64,000 nt of DNA from Strigamia acuminata (Eukaryota > Arthropoda > Chilopoda > Geophilomorpha > Linotaeniidae), in the NCBI GenBank assembly GCA_949358305.1, contig OX442315.1, positions 15,278,427 to 15,342,426 of the forward strand, read 5' to 3'. This document shows, in pieces, positions 24,071 through 34,540 of this stretch (the stretch's first letter is position 1; the number at the start of each line of letters is the position of its first letter). A program made the position numbers and the translations under genes. Below the pieces are notes generated by a model that did not search any database, was not told where the DNA came from, and saw only the letters and a list, made by a program, of their open reading frames with translations.

Positions 24071-26196
24071 ACCAAAAAAAAACTGATCAGAACTTACAAA
24101 AACTATCCAAATTTAATCCAATCATAATTCCAAACTTAATTCAACAGAAAACAATAGTTTTTCTAAAGAAATCACAATTTAAAAGAAAAAAATTTGTCAG
24201 TTTATGACGCATCGACCCGAGTCGTGGTCGCCAAGATGGCGGCCATAGAACAAAAACGTGTTCGAAATCGAACGTTGCACAACCATTTAACGGGGAAAAA
24301 CTCTTAAATAACCCACTAAAACCCCAAAAAATTCCAATTTCAGGCACGAGTTTGTTCGAGGGCTACGTATTCGTAAGTTGGTGCTTAATGTATGTCGAGT
24401 CGGATTTTTTCTTCCCCATTTCAGCATTTTCTGCTTGTGTCGTGTGAATTGACCACTGTAACTCGAAGTCTACTGATTTCTAAGTGTGCACTCGTGTGTG
24501 AGTTGGTAATGTAGTGACGGTGAATTGGGTATGTTGCATGGATATACACTGTGCCTATTTTTTTTTCTTTTTTTTTTTTTTTTTTTCTTTATTTTTATTT
24601 TTATTTTTTATTCTTTTTTCTGGTTGCCAATCGGATCTGTTGCAGGGCACTAGGGCTAATGGCGAATGTTTAAAGTAGAAGCCGCTTTGTTTAATGGGTG
24701 TGCCGTTAATAATTCATCGCAAAACGCATATAAAAAAACACTAAAAACACCAAGTGGGTATGCTTTTATCTTTGATTTTTGGTAACACGATCAATTGTAG
24801 TGAATGAAGAAACGAAGTGTGTGGAGGCAAAAAGTGAACAAATCATTCTGGAACATTCTTTTCTATTACTCACCCGGTCCCAAAAAATTGCAAGCGAAAT
24901 GAGAAACCTGAATTTCTAAAATGGCTGTGTTGTAACAACTTTTTCTTATATATATTTATTCATTTATTTTACATATATATTATATATATCGATAGACGCA
25001 TGTTTTTATGTGGGGGGGTGGTGGATTAATTGCTTTAATTTTCTTTTTAGATGAAAAAAGCGAAAAATTGTAGGTTCTTGACCATTTTTGACCGTTTTTG
25101 ACCATTTGTGTGTGAAAAAGTTAACTTAAAAAATCTGCCAACCCTTTCTACACCTGTCCTGACTCTAACGGTTGAGCTGTATTCGTCTTATTCGTGAGAA
25201 TAAATGAAGTGGATGGAGTAAGAGTTTGTTTAATCCCATTTTTCTAATTATTTGTTTGTCATTTGATCTTGTATTTGGGGGGGCGTGAGGTGGTGTTTGA
25301 AACGTTTTTAGTTACTTCATTGTAGGTCCGAGTTGCCGTTCTGAGAAATAAAAAAAGAGTCCAGTCTGGAGTTTGGAATTATATTGATAACTAAGTATCG
25401 TTTTGTTAATTAAGGGGGAGGTTAATTGTTGTTGTGTATACCGACAGGGATTGTTGAATTATTTCCGAAACGAAGACGGAAGTTGTTGTGTAGAGTGAAT
25501 TTAGTGTCTAGTTGTTGTAACGGTTTGTACTAACGGAAGAATTCAGGTATGTTTATGAAATTTATTTATTTGTCGTTGAAAATTTGAAGGGGGGCATTGA
25601 AAATGGGGAAGAGAAGGTTTTTTTTTCTATTATTAGGCTCGAAGTTTGACGAATTAGAGGTTTTGAGTAGGGAAAATGGAATTAAGGAGGTAAAATTCGA
25701 TTTTTTGGGCGTTTAAATGGGGGAAATTGTCTTTTCTGTAGGTGGTGTGGTCTGTGGATGTTTAAGTCGGAAGAGGAAGTTGTTATGGTATGTAAAGTGG
25801 GTTTTTTGTTGTTATTTGAAGGTGTTTCTGTTTGTGGGTTTTTTTATGAGGGGGGTGTGGGCAAAAAACTTGTTCTTGGTTCTTTGTAGGTGTCCGCCTG
25901 TTCTCTGCCACGGAAGGGGACGTGACCAGTGTGTAAGTTTTTGAGTTTTGGGGGTAAATGGTTGTGCAAGGTTGAGTTTTTTTGTTTTTGAAATCCAATG
26001 GTGAATTGGTCGAGCTAATTTGATGCTTGTTGGTGAGGAATTGGAGTGGCTATAAGGGGTTGGAGGAGGCCACTTAAAAAAAAAATTATTTAAAAAAAAA
26101 TTATTTGTTAATTAATATTTTTTATTTTTGTATATAAAATTATTGTTATTAAAAATTGTGTTTTTTTTTAAAATTTTGTTTTGCTTTGTTTGGAAG

Positions 26197-27956
26197 TCAC
26201 ATTAGGGTTTCTGTCATGATGTCTGGTCGAAGTCGTTTTCGAAGCAATTTGTAGCCGTGGTAAACGCCTATCGGAAGTAAGATTGTGAGTAAACATCCAG
26301 CTGTGATACCGGAGATAAGTCCATAGTTGATGGTGTTGACAACTGAAAAAAATTGATAATTTGCGGTTTAGTGTGTAGACAGAATGGACACCAAAAAGAT
26401 ATGAAATAATCAAAGCTTGATGTACACTTGAAGGCTTTCATTAAAATATTCAATTTTGAGATTTTGCATTAAGCACGATTTTTGCACATGATTTTTAGTT
26501 GTAACCAATCGTAAAACAGATTTAAAATAAAATATTGGAAAATTTAAATGCAATCAAATCACTTTGTATTATACAGTCGAAACTCTTTATAACGAATCGC
26601 AAGGGACCGGAAGAATCGATTCGTTATAACGAGAGTTCGTTAAAACGAATTAGGTGAAAAAATTAAATTTTATCATGAAAAACATTATTTATTCATAAAC
26701 ATGGTATTTCATGGTAGTTTCATGTTAAGTTTGTCCCGATTCTTTAAAATTGTTGAAATTTGCAGCTGAAATTGTAGAACGGGACAAATTAAACTCAGTA
26801 GCTACAATGGATGGCTTCTTGCCATTGTCAATGGCATTAATAATGTTCAGCTTGTCTTGAATTGAAATTGCCTTTCATTTGGCAGCCATTTTCATTTTTC
26901 TTTGTTTTCTAAATATAGGCATCAGATGTGATCAGTTTTGAAAATTTGTTATAACGAGAGCTTATGGGTATTACAGTGTACCTGAAAACCTGTTCGTTAT
27001 AACGAATAATTCGTTATATCGAAATTCGTTATAACGAAAATATTTAACATGGTGTTCTATGGCTGGCCAACCAAGTCATTTTAAACAATTCGTTATATCG
27101 ATAATTCGTTATAACGCGATTCGTTATAAAGAGTTTCGACTGTAGTCGCGAAATCGCTTGGTCAGCGATAGCAGAAATGATTGGTGGGTGTGAAATCACG
27201 TGACCAATCCAAAAGTGTAACTGGATTCAAAAAGTCGTCGTGTTTCGAGCATTTTGGGTGTTTGTGATTTAATTTGTGATTTTAAAAAATTACAAAATTA
27301 CAAAATTGCAGAGAAAAATTAAAACACAGAAACGTCCAAAATAACTATTTGAATGCACACAGTACTCTAGTATTTCCATACTTTGTGTCTTCGGTTTTGG
27401 AAAAACATCAGAAATGTTGTTTGCACCTTTAATTAATTACTCCGAATTAACTGCTTTTTATGTCAATTTGAATATTTTTTTACCAATTGATACCAACCAC
27501 AAATTGCAACTGCAAATCCACCGCATTGGCGCGTGTCGTTTATAAATATCGGCGGAATTTCGCTCGGACAATCTTGTAACCTCTCTTCATTGCCCACGCA
27601 ATGGAATCCACTGTATCGTAAATAATACACGTCCGATGTGGAATTTGGAACAGTGGTGGAATTTCTGGCTCCGTTTCTATAGCCAGATGCACGGCAAGCT
27701 ACTTGAGCATCCTTATATTCCCATAGTGCACCGCAAAGCGAGTACCAGCGGCTTCCGTAGTAAATCTCCACATGTCCTTCAACTTGACTCGCTGTTTCGT
27801 TGATTAAAACGAGTCTGCAGTCATCTAGACAAGAATTTAAACGATTTAAGTGCGATAATCGGATAAAAGCAATTGTTTCTTACCGTTCGATAAGCTAGAT
27901 ACGAAATTAAAGTTGAGAAAAATAAATAAAACGATGATGGAATGTTGTTTCTTCAT
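26197..27956 (-). CDS. SRCR-domain type I membrane receptor A
   Basis: Three exons (27956-27884, 27824-27498, 26342-26197) join in phase into 181 residues. Residues 1-22 form a signal peptide (MKKQHSIIVLFIFLNFNF). The second exon is one scavenger receptor cysteine-rich domain: VEIYYGSRWYSLCG, DAQVACRASGY, SGFHCVGNEERLQDC and GGFAVAIC. The third exon gives a transmembrane helix (INYGLISGITAGCLLTILLP) and a short basic tail ending RPDIMTETLM. It is a small single-pass surface protein of unknown ligand, probably involved in recognition. It is a paralogue of receptor B next to it: same exon pattern and a middle exon of identical length (327 bp). A pogo-type element sits in its second intron. Confidence 0.85.
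26574..27142 (-). mobile_element. Pogo/Tigger-type DNA transposon remnant
   Basis: The inverted ends are CAGTCGAAACTCTTTATAAC with TA duplicated on both sides (26572-26573, 27143-27144), as for Tc1/mariner-pogo elements. A minus-strand fragment near 26,760-26,890 reads KAISIQDKLNIINAIDNGKK, then PSIVATEFNLSRSTIS, the CENP-B-type helix-turn-helix of pogo/Tigger transposases. It is broken by a stop just upstream and has no catalytic domain. Subterminal repeats of TTCGTTATAACGA are abundant. Confidence 0.8.
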
Positions 27957-28270
27957 TTGAAACGAATGTTGATGACAATTAATGACGTGCGAGTTATGAA
28001 GTGAAATAAAAGCATGTGTGACTGCTCACAAGTGATTGAGGGATAAGATACGAGCGAGGAAAAACGGATGGAGATTGCTTACTCGGCTGATCTTGGGTTC
28101 AAGATCACCGGGCAAAACTAATCGAGAAGCAGTTTGTTAATATTTTGAATGTGGTTTTGCATAAAAATTATTTAATAAGTTAAAATTTTGATTACATGAG
28201 TCGGGATGAGGTCTGTTTGGCATATCTGAGTTTGAAATTAAGAGGTTTTCATATGAAATCGTTTAATTTA

Positions 28271-28863
28271 TCAAATAACAGTGTCAAGCAGGGTTTCCGC
28301 CATTGTATCTGGGTTCATTCGTCTTCGGAGTTTCCGAATGAACTTTCGTCCGTGATAACCGCCCAGTACTGCAACTAAGATTGTGACTAAACATCCGGCA
28401 ACCACGCCAAAAATGAGTCCATAATTGATTTTAGTGGAGACTGAATTCAGTTTGTCATTGATATTATTGCCAACTGGGGTAACTTCGCTTACGTCATTCG
28501 CAAATGTAGTAACTTTGCTGAAATCATTAGCAACTGTAGTAATTTTGCTTACGTCATTGGCAACTGTGGTAACTTCGCTTGTGTCATTTTTACTGGCAAT
28601 TGTAGTAACTTCACTGACGTCATTGGCAATTGTAGTAACTACGCTTGTGTTATTTTTATTGGCAATTGTAGTAACTTCACTGACGTCATTGGCAATTGTA
28701 GTAACTTCGCTTGTGTCATTTTTATTGGCAACTGTTGTAACTTCACTGACGTCAATGGCAACTGTAGTAACTTTGCTTGTGTCATTGTTTTTGGCAGTAA
28801 ATCCGTCGCTGATGTTATTGGGGACTAAAATAAATCCATAATTTACGTTATTCGCGACTGACA
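28271..28863 (-). CDS. SRCR receptor B: stalk, transmembrane and tail exon (3' part)
   Basis: This terminal exon opens after TTTATTCAG with a phase-1 acceptor and reads to a stop. It encodes a Thr/Asn-rich extracellular stalk of about 115 residues made of repeats like VTTVANDVSEVTTIANKNDT with many N-glycosylation sequons (NDT, NNT). A transmembrane helix follows (INYGLIFGVVAGCLVTILVA) and then a basic tail ending NPDTMAETLLDTVI, clearly related to receptor A. The matching signal-peptide and SRCR exons are not nearby. They lie at 62,689-63,142 on the same strand, in compatible phase, beyond a 33-kb inserted block. Joined, the parts give 329 residues. In its present state expression would need splicing across that block. 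Confidence 0.8.
28440..28800. repeat. Coding minisatellite in the receptor B stalk
   Basis: About eight copies of a roughly 30-45-bp unit (GTAGTAACTTCGCTTGTGTC and GACGTCATTGGCAACTGTAG types) stay in frame on the minus strand and encode V-T-T-(V/I)-A-N repeats. Long open frames on the plus strand here are shadows of the periodicity. Confidence 0.85.
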
Positions 28864-28936
28864 CTGAATAAACCAACAAATAAAAATAGGAAAAATCAGC
28901 GTTTCTCAAACTATGTAATGTAGTGGACTGGTTACT

Positions 28937-29060
28937 GGCACAGTCGTGTTTAAAATACTGGACCCTCATTCCAAGCTGGCAATTGAACTTGTGAGTAATT
29001 TCGTGTTTTGCCACTAGGTGAAACACGAAATTACTCACAATTGCAATTGCCAGCTTAGAG
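28937..29060. other. Left part of a hairpin element interrupted by the 33-kb block
   Basis: CACAGTCGTGTTTAAAATAC, then TGGACCCTCATTCCAAGCTGGCA, begins a left arm; a turn at about 29,010-29,020 separates GAGTAATTTCGTGTTT from its complement AAACACGAAATTACTC. The right arm runs CAATTGCCAGCTTAGAG and stops at 29,060 where the foldback element starts. The missing remainder of the right arm (TGAGGGTCCAG...CACGACTGT) is at 62,374-62,410. Confidence 0.7.
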
Positions 29061-30699
29061 TAGTTCTGCATAGGGGAGACATAGGCAGGACCAATCACGG
29101 CTCATCTCACAGTTGGCCAATCACATCGCTCCATGCATCTTGGGCAACAGTTGGCGCCAAATTCGATTTTTGGACTGTTTGATCCGATGTGTGGTGACAT
29201 AGCGCTTTATCCAAGGCTTTATCACATTTTAGAGATTTATGAAAGGATTTGAATGTCAAGAAAATTTCTTTTCTCACGAAAAAGCATGAATTTCTCACTA
29301 ATAAAATTTATTTACACCTAAAAAATTTGTATTTACACCAAAATAATTTGTTTCCTTCTGAAATAATTTGTGTTTTTCTGAAGTAATGTGTTTTTTTCCG
29401 AAATAATTTGTGTTTTTCCGAAATAATGTTTTTTTTCGAAATAATTAGATTTTTCTGAAATAATTGTTTTTTTTCCAAAACAATTTTTTTTCCGAAATAA
29501 TGTTTTTTCCCACAATTTTTATTTACACATTCCGTATTGGTATTCCCTCTCATTGTGCACCCACAGCGCTCCATTGGAGACCAGCAGTCTGAGAAACGCC
29601 TGCACATTAGCTGCAAAAATTAATTAATTAATTATTTTTCTTTTCCCAAAATCAAACTTTGAAAAAATCGATTTTTTTAGTCAAATAATCGATTTTTTAA
29701 TCAAATAATCGATTTTTTAGTGAAATAATCGATTTTTTAATGAAATAATCGATTTTTTAAACAAATAATCGATTTTTTAGTTAAATAATCGATTTTTTAA
29801 ACAAATAATAGATTTTTTAGTCAAATAATCGACTTTTGAGTCAAAAAATTAATTATTGTGATTTGTGAGTCAAAAAATTGATTTTTGTGATTTTTGTAAA
29901 TTTTGACTCAAAAATCAATTTTTTTCTAAAGTTTGATTTGTCGATAGGAAAAATAATTAAATTACTTGCTACAGATGTAAATTTTTGCAGCTAATGTGTG
30001 GGCTTTTCTTAGACCTCTGGTCTCCAATAAAGCGCTGTGGGTGCACAATGAGAAAGAATACCAATACGGAATGTGTAAATAAAAATTGTGGGAAAAAACA
30101 TTATTTCAGAAAAAAAATTGTTTTGGAAAAAAAACAATTATTTCAGAAAAATCTAATTATTTCGAAAAAAAAACATTATTTCGAAAAAACACAAATTATT
30201 TCGGAAAAACAAATTATTTCGGAAAAACCCAAATTATTTCGGAATAACACAAATTATTTTGGAATAACACAAATTATTTCGGAATAACACAAATTATTTC
30301 GGAATAACACAAATTATTTCGGAATAACACAAATTATTTCGGAAAAACACAAATTATTTCGGAAAAAAACACATTACTTTAGAAAAACACAAATTATTTC
30401 AGAAGGAAACAAATTATTTTGGTGTAAATACAAATTTTTTAGGTGTAAATAAATTTTATTAGTGAGAAATTCATGCTTTTTCGTGAGAAAAGAAATTTTC
30501 TTGACATTCAAATCCTTTCATAAATCTCTAAAATGTGATAAAGCCTTGGATAAAGCACTATGTCACCACACATCGGATCAAACAGTCCAAAAATCGAATT
30601 TGGCGCCAACTGTTGCCCAAGATGCAGGGAGCGATGTGATTGGCCAACTGTGAGATGAGACGTGATTGGTCCTGCCTATGTCTCCCCTATGCAGAACTA
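29061..30699. mobile_element. Foldback transposon, copy 1 (1,639 bp)
   Basis: The ends are TAGTTCTGCATAGGGGAGAC and its exact complement. Inverted arms of roughly 0.55-0.7 kb include TTGGCCAATCACATCGCTCC, an arm-specific minisatellite (ACAAATTATTTCGGAATAAC type) and CAATACGGAATGTGTAAAT. The centre is an array of AATCGATTTTTTA units. There is no transposase, so it would depend on an autonomous relative. It is the same length as copy 2 and differs from it by only a few substitutions. Frames inside the arms are inverted-repeat shadows, not genes. The left flank is GCTTAGAG and the right flank GAGTTATA, so this copy does not have its own target duplication. Confidence 0.85.
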
Positions 30700-32990
30700 G
30701 AGTTATAGAGCAGAAATAAGATTTAATAAAAATCAATTTAGGGTCATTTTGTACCTATAAATCAATTTCTGTAGTTTATAGGGATGAGGATAAGGAAATT
30801 TGGTCGTAATCACGAAATCGCTACGACTATGGAGTGTTCATGTGCAAAAATGGCGGTTCTAATGGAATAAGGCCAAAGTCTGGTTTTATTATCTTAGTTT
30901 TTATCACTTCTCATACGGAACAAACAAATAATTTATACAAAACACTTTGGATCTGTTTTTATTGTTTTTATTTTCCTGCCGTAATAAATATAATTTTCGT
31001 GATTTTGTTTGAAATTGTTGTTATTTTGATCAATTTTTTGTGATTTTGGTACAAATTGTGATTTAGAAATATTTTTTACATTTCCTTTAATTTTTTTTTC
31101 TGAGTTACTTCCAAATTTAATGAAAAAAAAAAAACAGAATTAAAATTACAAATTAAGCTGAGAAAAAAATAATTGTCACATGCTGGCGAAAGTTAATCTA
31201 GCTGTGAGTATGTATCGGGTTTTCGGAAAGCCCAGCAAAAGACTATTGGATTGTGGGTAGAAGAACGTACACGTCATGACCGGCAATCTCCTGCATTGGC
31301 GGATATTTTTAAAAATCAATCTGCTGCCATCCACCGCAATTGGATATAGAAACTGAGGTTTTCGCATCTCAAAAATGCATTTTGGTGAGTACATTTATCA
31401 AAATTAACAATTTAGGGCCGAATAAATTAAAAAATTCCCGCATTATTTTTTTTAGAGAATGCACGCTGCAAGTTGTTTCACCCGCATCGCCATGTTGTAT
31501 ATTCCAAGAGTCGTCAGCGTTATCGCACGAACCAAAACTCGACCAAACTCACGAATTATCATTTCTTAACATTTTATTTCATTACAATTCAATCACCCAC
31601 AATTTTTCTCAAACGTTTCAATCATTTTTAGTGAAAATGAAATGCAAAGTTGCTAATTTTATTTCCCTGTGTGTTCCCGACAGCATTCAATTCAAATCCA
31701 CGGGCAACGACATTCTTCACTTGGCATAACTATTGAGTTAGACACGGAAAATGCAGGCAAAACAAAGTTTTAGCTTCTTCATTCTTTGACACTCAGTTTA
31801 GCCCAGGAGGAACCATCCCTACGCTTTGTCCTTTTACCAACGAGCGAGGAAGCGAGATTATCTTTGCGTTTCTTGCATTATTCCGTGTGAGATCTCCAGT
31901 TCAGCAACTGGAGTACATTCCCACAAATGTAAGAAGAAATTTTAATCTTTCCTCCCGTATTGGCATCTTGTCTTAGCCTGGGAGGAAGGTCCTGACCAGA
32001 AGGCACCATCCGCATTCGTTTGTCCAACCGGGCTTACCAGGCGCTTGATCGAGTCTCCGAGGACCTCTGATATCATTAGCTATGGTGGTCAGCAATTTGC
32101 TGATCAGGGAGGAAATGATTATCTTTGTTCTTGCATTTAACCGCGATTTGGAGTGCCCAGGGGAGCGAGGGCAATAAGGGAGTTTGGGAATGGATCCTGG
32201 TCATCATTGGGCATCATCCGGCACTCGCTGGACATCGGTGGAACCACTTGACGTAATTCGGTATTTTAATTGATTTATTTTTATTTGTCAGTGTTTTTCT
32301 CGTGTCACTTTGAGGCGGATTTGTTTGAGTGGTAAGTTGAACGTGGATTGAAAAAATGTTTGACGAAAATTGTGGTGAATTGAGTGTTTCATTTTGTATT
32401 TGGATTATGAATTTAAACTGGTCATGAGTGGACAAGTGTAACGTCACGAGCATCACTTTGTGAAGGAGCTGCAACATTGGTTTTAACATTGTGTAATTAA
32501 TCTCGTTCACATACGGAATGTTGAACTGAACTGTTAATAAAATAAAATAATGTAAACCATACCTAGACTTATCGATTACGTGCGAAACGTTAAATTTGAA
32601 TTGTTGATAATAACGTATATAATTTATCGGTTACGTTTGCCGAGCTTCTCGTATAGCTTTTCGTTTCCCAATGGACAGATTATTCGAAATGTACCATAAA
32701 ATTGGAACATTACAATAAATTTATTTGAATAATTTGAATTTTAAAAAACGTCTTTGTTTGATTTACTCGTAAATCCGCTCGTGGGACGGCCGTTCGGTTC
32801 GATAAATTCTCGATTTCGGCAGACATTGCAATCGATTCACCTAATAAAATATATTTGAACAAGTACTAGAGTCATCCGATTGGATTTACAATATTTACTG
32901 GAGCAATACCCTGTTTCTACTGATACAGGTACTACAATTATCACAACGGCTGCAATTTGTAGCGGTTATATTTGGTTGCACTCTGAAACG
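30700..32990. other. Intergenic, no supported gene
   Basis: AT-rich sequence. A plus-strand exon-like piece after TTTTTTTTAG near 31,455 reads ECTLQVVSPASPCCIFQESS, with a frame open to 31,729 (ending STGNDILHLA), and GTGAGT occurs at 31,383. No family was recognised. A weakly repeated motif GGGAGGAA/CCAGGAGGAACCATCC occurs near 31,800 and 31,980. Confidence 0.4.
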
Positions 32991-33217
32991 CAGGGCCGTT
33001 CCTAGTAAATATCTGTGGTGAGGCGAGCATTAAAAATGCCGCCCCCCCCCCCCTCCAAAAAAAAAAAAAAAAAAACTTATTTCTGAATACGTCCAAAAAT
33101 ATTTTTAAAAAAAAAAAAAAAAAAAAATTTTTTTTTTTTTTTTGCCAAAATTGCCGCCCCTGTCAGTGTGCCGCCTGAGGCGGCCGCCTCTTTGCCTCAT
33201 AGGTCGAAACGGCCCTG
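32991..33217. mobile_element. hAT-type MITE with 8-bp target duplication
   Basis: The inverted ends are CAGGGCCGTTCC and, at the right, AAACGGCCCTG. The flanks are CTGAAACG on both sides (32983-32990, 33218-33225). The interior has inverted GCCGCC-rich arms and poly-C, poly-A and poly-T runs. Confidence 0.8.
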
Positions 33218-33225
33218 CTGAAACG

Positions 33226-34260
33226 TACACACTCTACTGCTAAAGAAATCTGTTCTCTGAAACGTACACACTCTACTGCTAAAGAAATCTGTTGAATCTC
33301 TACAGTAGATCCCAAAAAGGTATCCGAATTTATTGCCTTCGTGCAAAACCGGTTGAAACTGAAATGTGAATATAATAAACGTATCCGAATTTATTGCCCA
33401 CGAAAAAACCTATTTAATCTGAAATAAAAATCTAAAAAACGTATCAAAACTTATTTGCCACGCACAAAACCGAACAGTGAATCCAAAAAACCGTGTTCGA
33501 TTTATCGCCCACCGTGCAAAACTTGTTGAAACTCAACAGTACAACCAATGGACCCATTCGAATGTATCGCCTACCGTGCTAAACTTGTTGGAACTTACAC
33601 TGCAAATCCACAAAACACATCCGAATTTATTCCCTATCATACAAAACTTCACTGCAAATCCACAAAACACATACAAATTTATCGCCCACAGTGCAAAACT
33701 TGCTGAAACTAACACAACAAAACCAAAAAATGCATCCGATTTTATAGCACACGATGAAAACTGGCTTCAATCCGTACAATAAATCCAAAAAAGCATCCGA
33801 ATTAATCGCCCACCGTACAAAACTACACTACAAAATCACAAAACACAAACGAATTTATTGTCTATTGTGCTAAACCTAACCTAACCTATCCTTAATCTAA
33901 CCTAACCTATCCTTAACCTAACCTATCCTTAACCTAACCTATCCTTAACCTAACCTATCCTTAACCTAACCTATCCTTAACCTAACCTATCCTTAACCTA
34001 TCCTATCCTTAACCTAACCTATCTTTAATCTAACCTATCCTTAACCTAACCTATCCTTAACCTAACCTATCCTCATTTCCGACACTTTTGGGTGTCATTT
34101 TCGGACTCAGTAGGCTTTATTCGGTATGTAACCAAATTTTGGGCCCATTCCGAAGCGGGCCATATTCTAAAGTAACCCCGAAACAAAACAGCAAAACTAA
34201 TAAACGGAATACCTCAAAAACTCAAACCTAACCCTAACCTAACCTTAACCTAACACTAAC
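33226..34260. repeat. Satellite block with CCTAA-type array (left half)
   Basis: Degenerate units of about 55-60 bp with the core CCGAATTTATTGCCCAC...AAAAC cover 33,290-33,880. A dense array of CCTAACCTATCCTTAA units follows at 33,880-34,080, and further CCTAACCTAACCC copies run up to the 5' LTR. The TTAGG-like unit resembles telomeric repeat, but the position is internal. The same satellite resumes right of the retrotransposon. Confidence 0.85.
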
Positions 34261-34427
34261 TGTAATATTGTAATATAATGTGCGGCCACTAGAGGGCGGC
34301 AGAAAGGGTTCGAGATTACTTTGAATGTAGGCTGAGTCCGAGAGGACATTCCGATGTTAGTTACGAATGAATAAACATTGCTGTCCCAGGTGCTCTTGTG
34401 TATTTATGGGCATTTACAGACATTACA
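34261..34427 (+). repeat. 5' LTR
   Basis: 167 bp, TG...CA ends, identical to 38866-39032. It contains AATAAA (GAATGAATAAACATTGC) as a likely poly-A signal and no clear TATA box. Confidence 0.95.
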
Positions 34428-34540
34428 TTGGCGACGAGTGAATCGTGGACGTGAGTGGATTGTATTTAGTGTGTGGACAGTGTACAAACAATTGTTTTGA
34501 GCCCGGGATCGTTGTTAGCGAGTGAGTCAGTGGAGCCAAG

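Larger units (their letters stand above)
22857..26196. other. Intergenic stretch holding tRNA-Pro and a possible non-coding transcript
   Basis: Apart from the tRNA no coding gene is supported. Between 24,000 and 25,950 there are several exon-like pieces on the plus strand with good sites, such as GTGAGT at 24,066, AATTTCAG/GCACGAG near 24,344 followed by GTAAGT, and TTTGTAG near 25,890 followed by GTAAGT. No long frame links them. A spliced non-coding transcript is possible but unproven. Confidence 0.35.

Noticed and set aside
28425-28841. 138-codon plus-strand frame rich in V/T/L
   Set aside because: Antisense shadow of the repetitive stalk exon of SRCR receptor B.
29107-30653. Matching open frames in both arms of the foldback element (also at 60,773-62,319)
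   Set aside because: They read the inverted repeat from both sides and encode low-complexity sequence with no domain; not a transposase.
33880-34260. CCTAA array as a chromosome end
   Set aside because: It is bounded on both sides by unique sequence and genes and continues beyond the retrotransposon, so it is interstitial.
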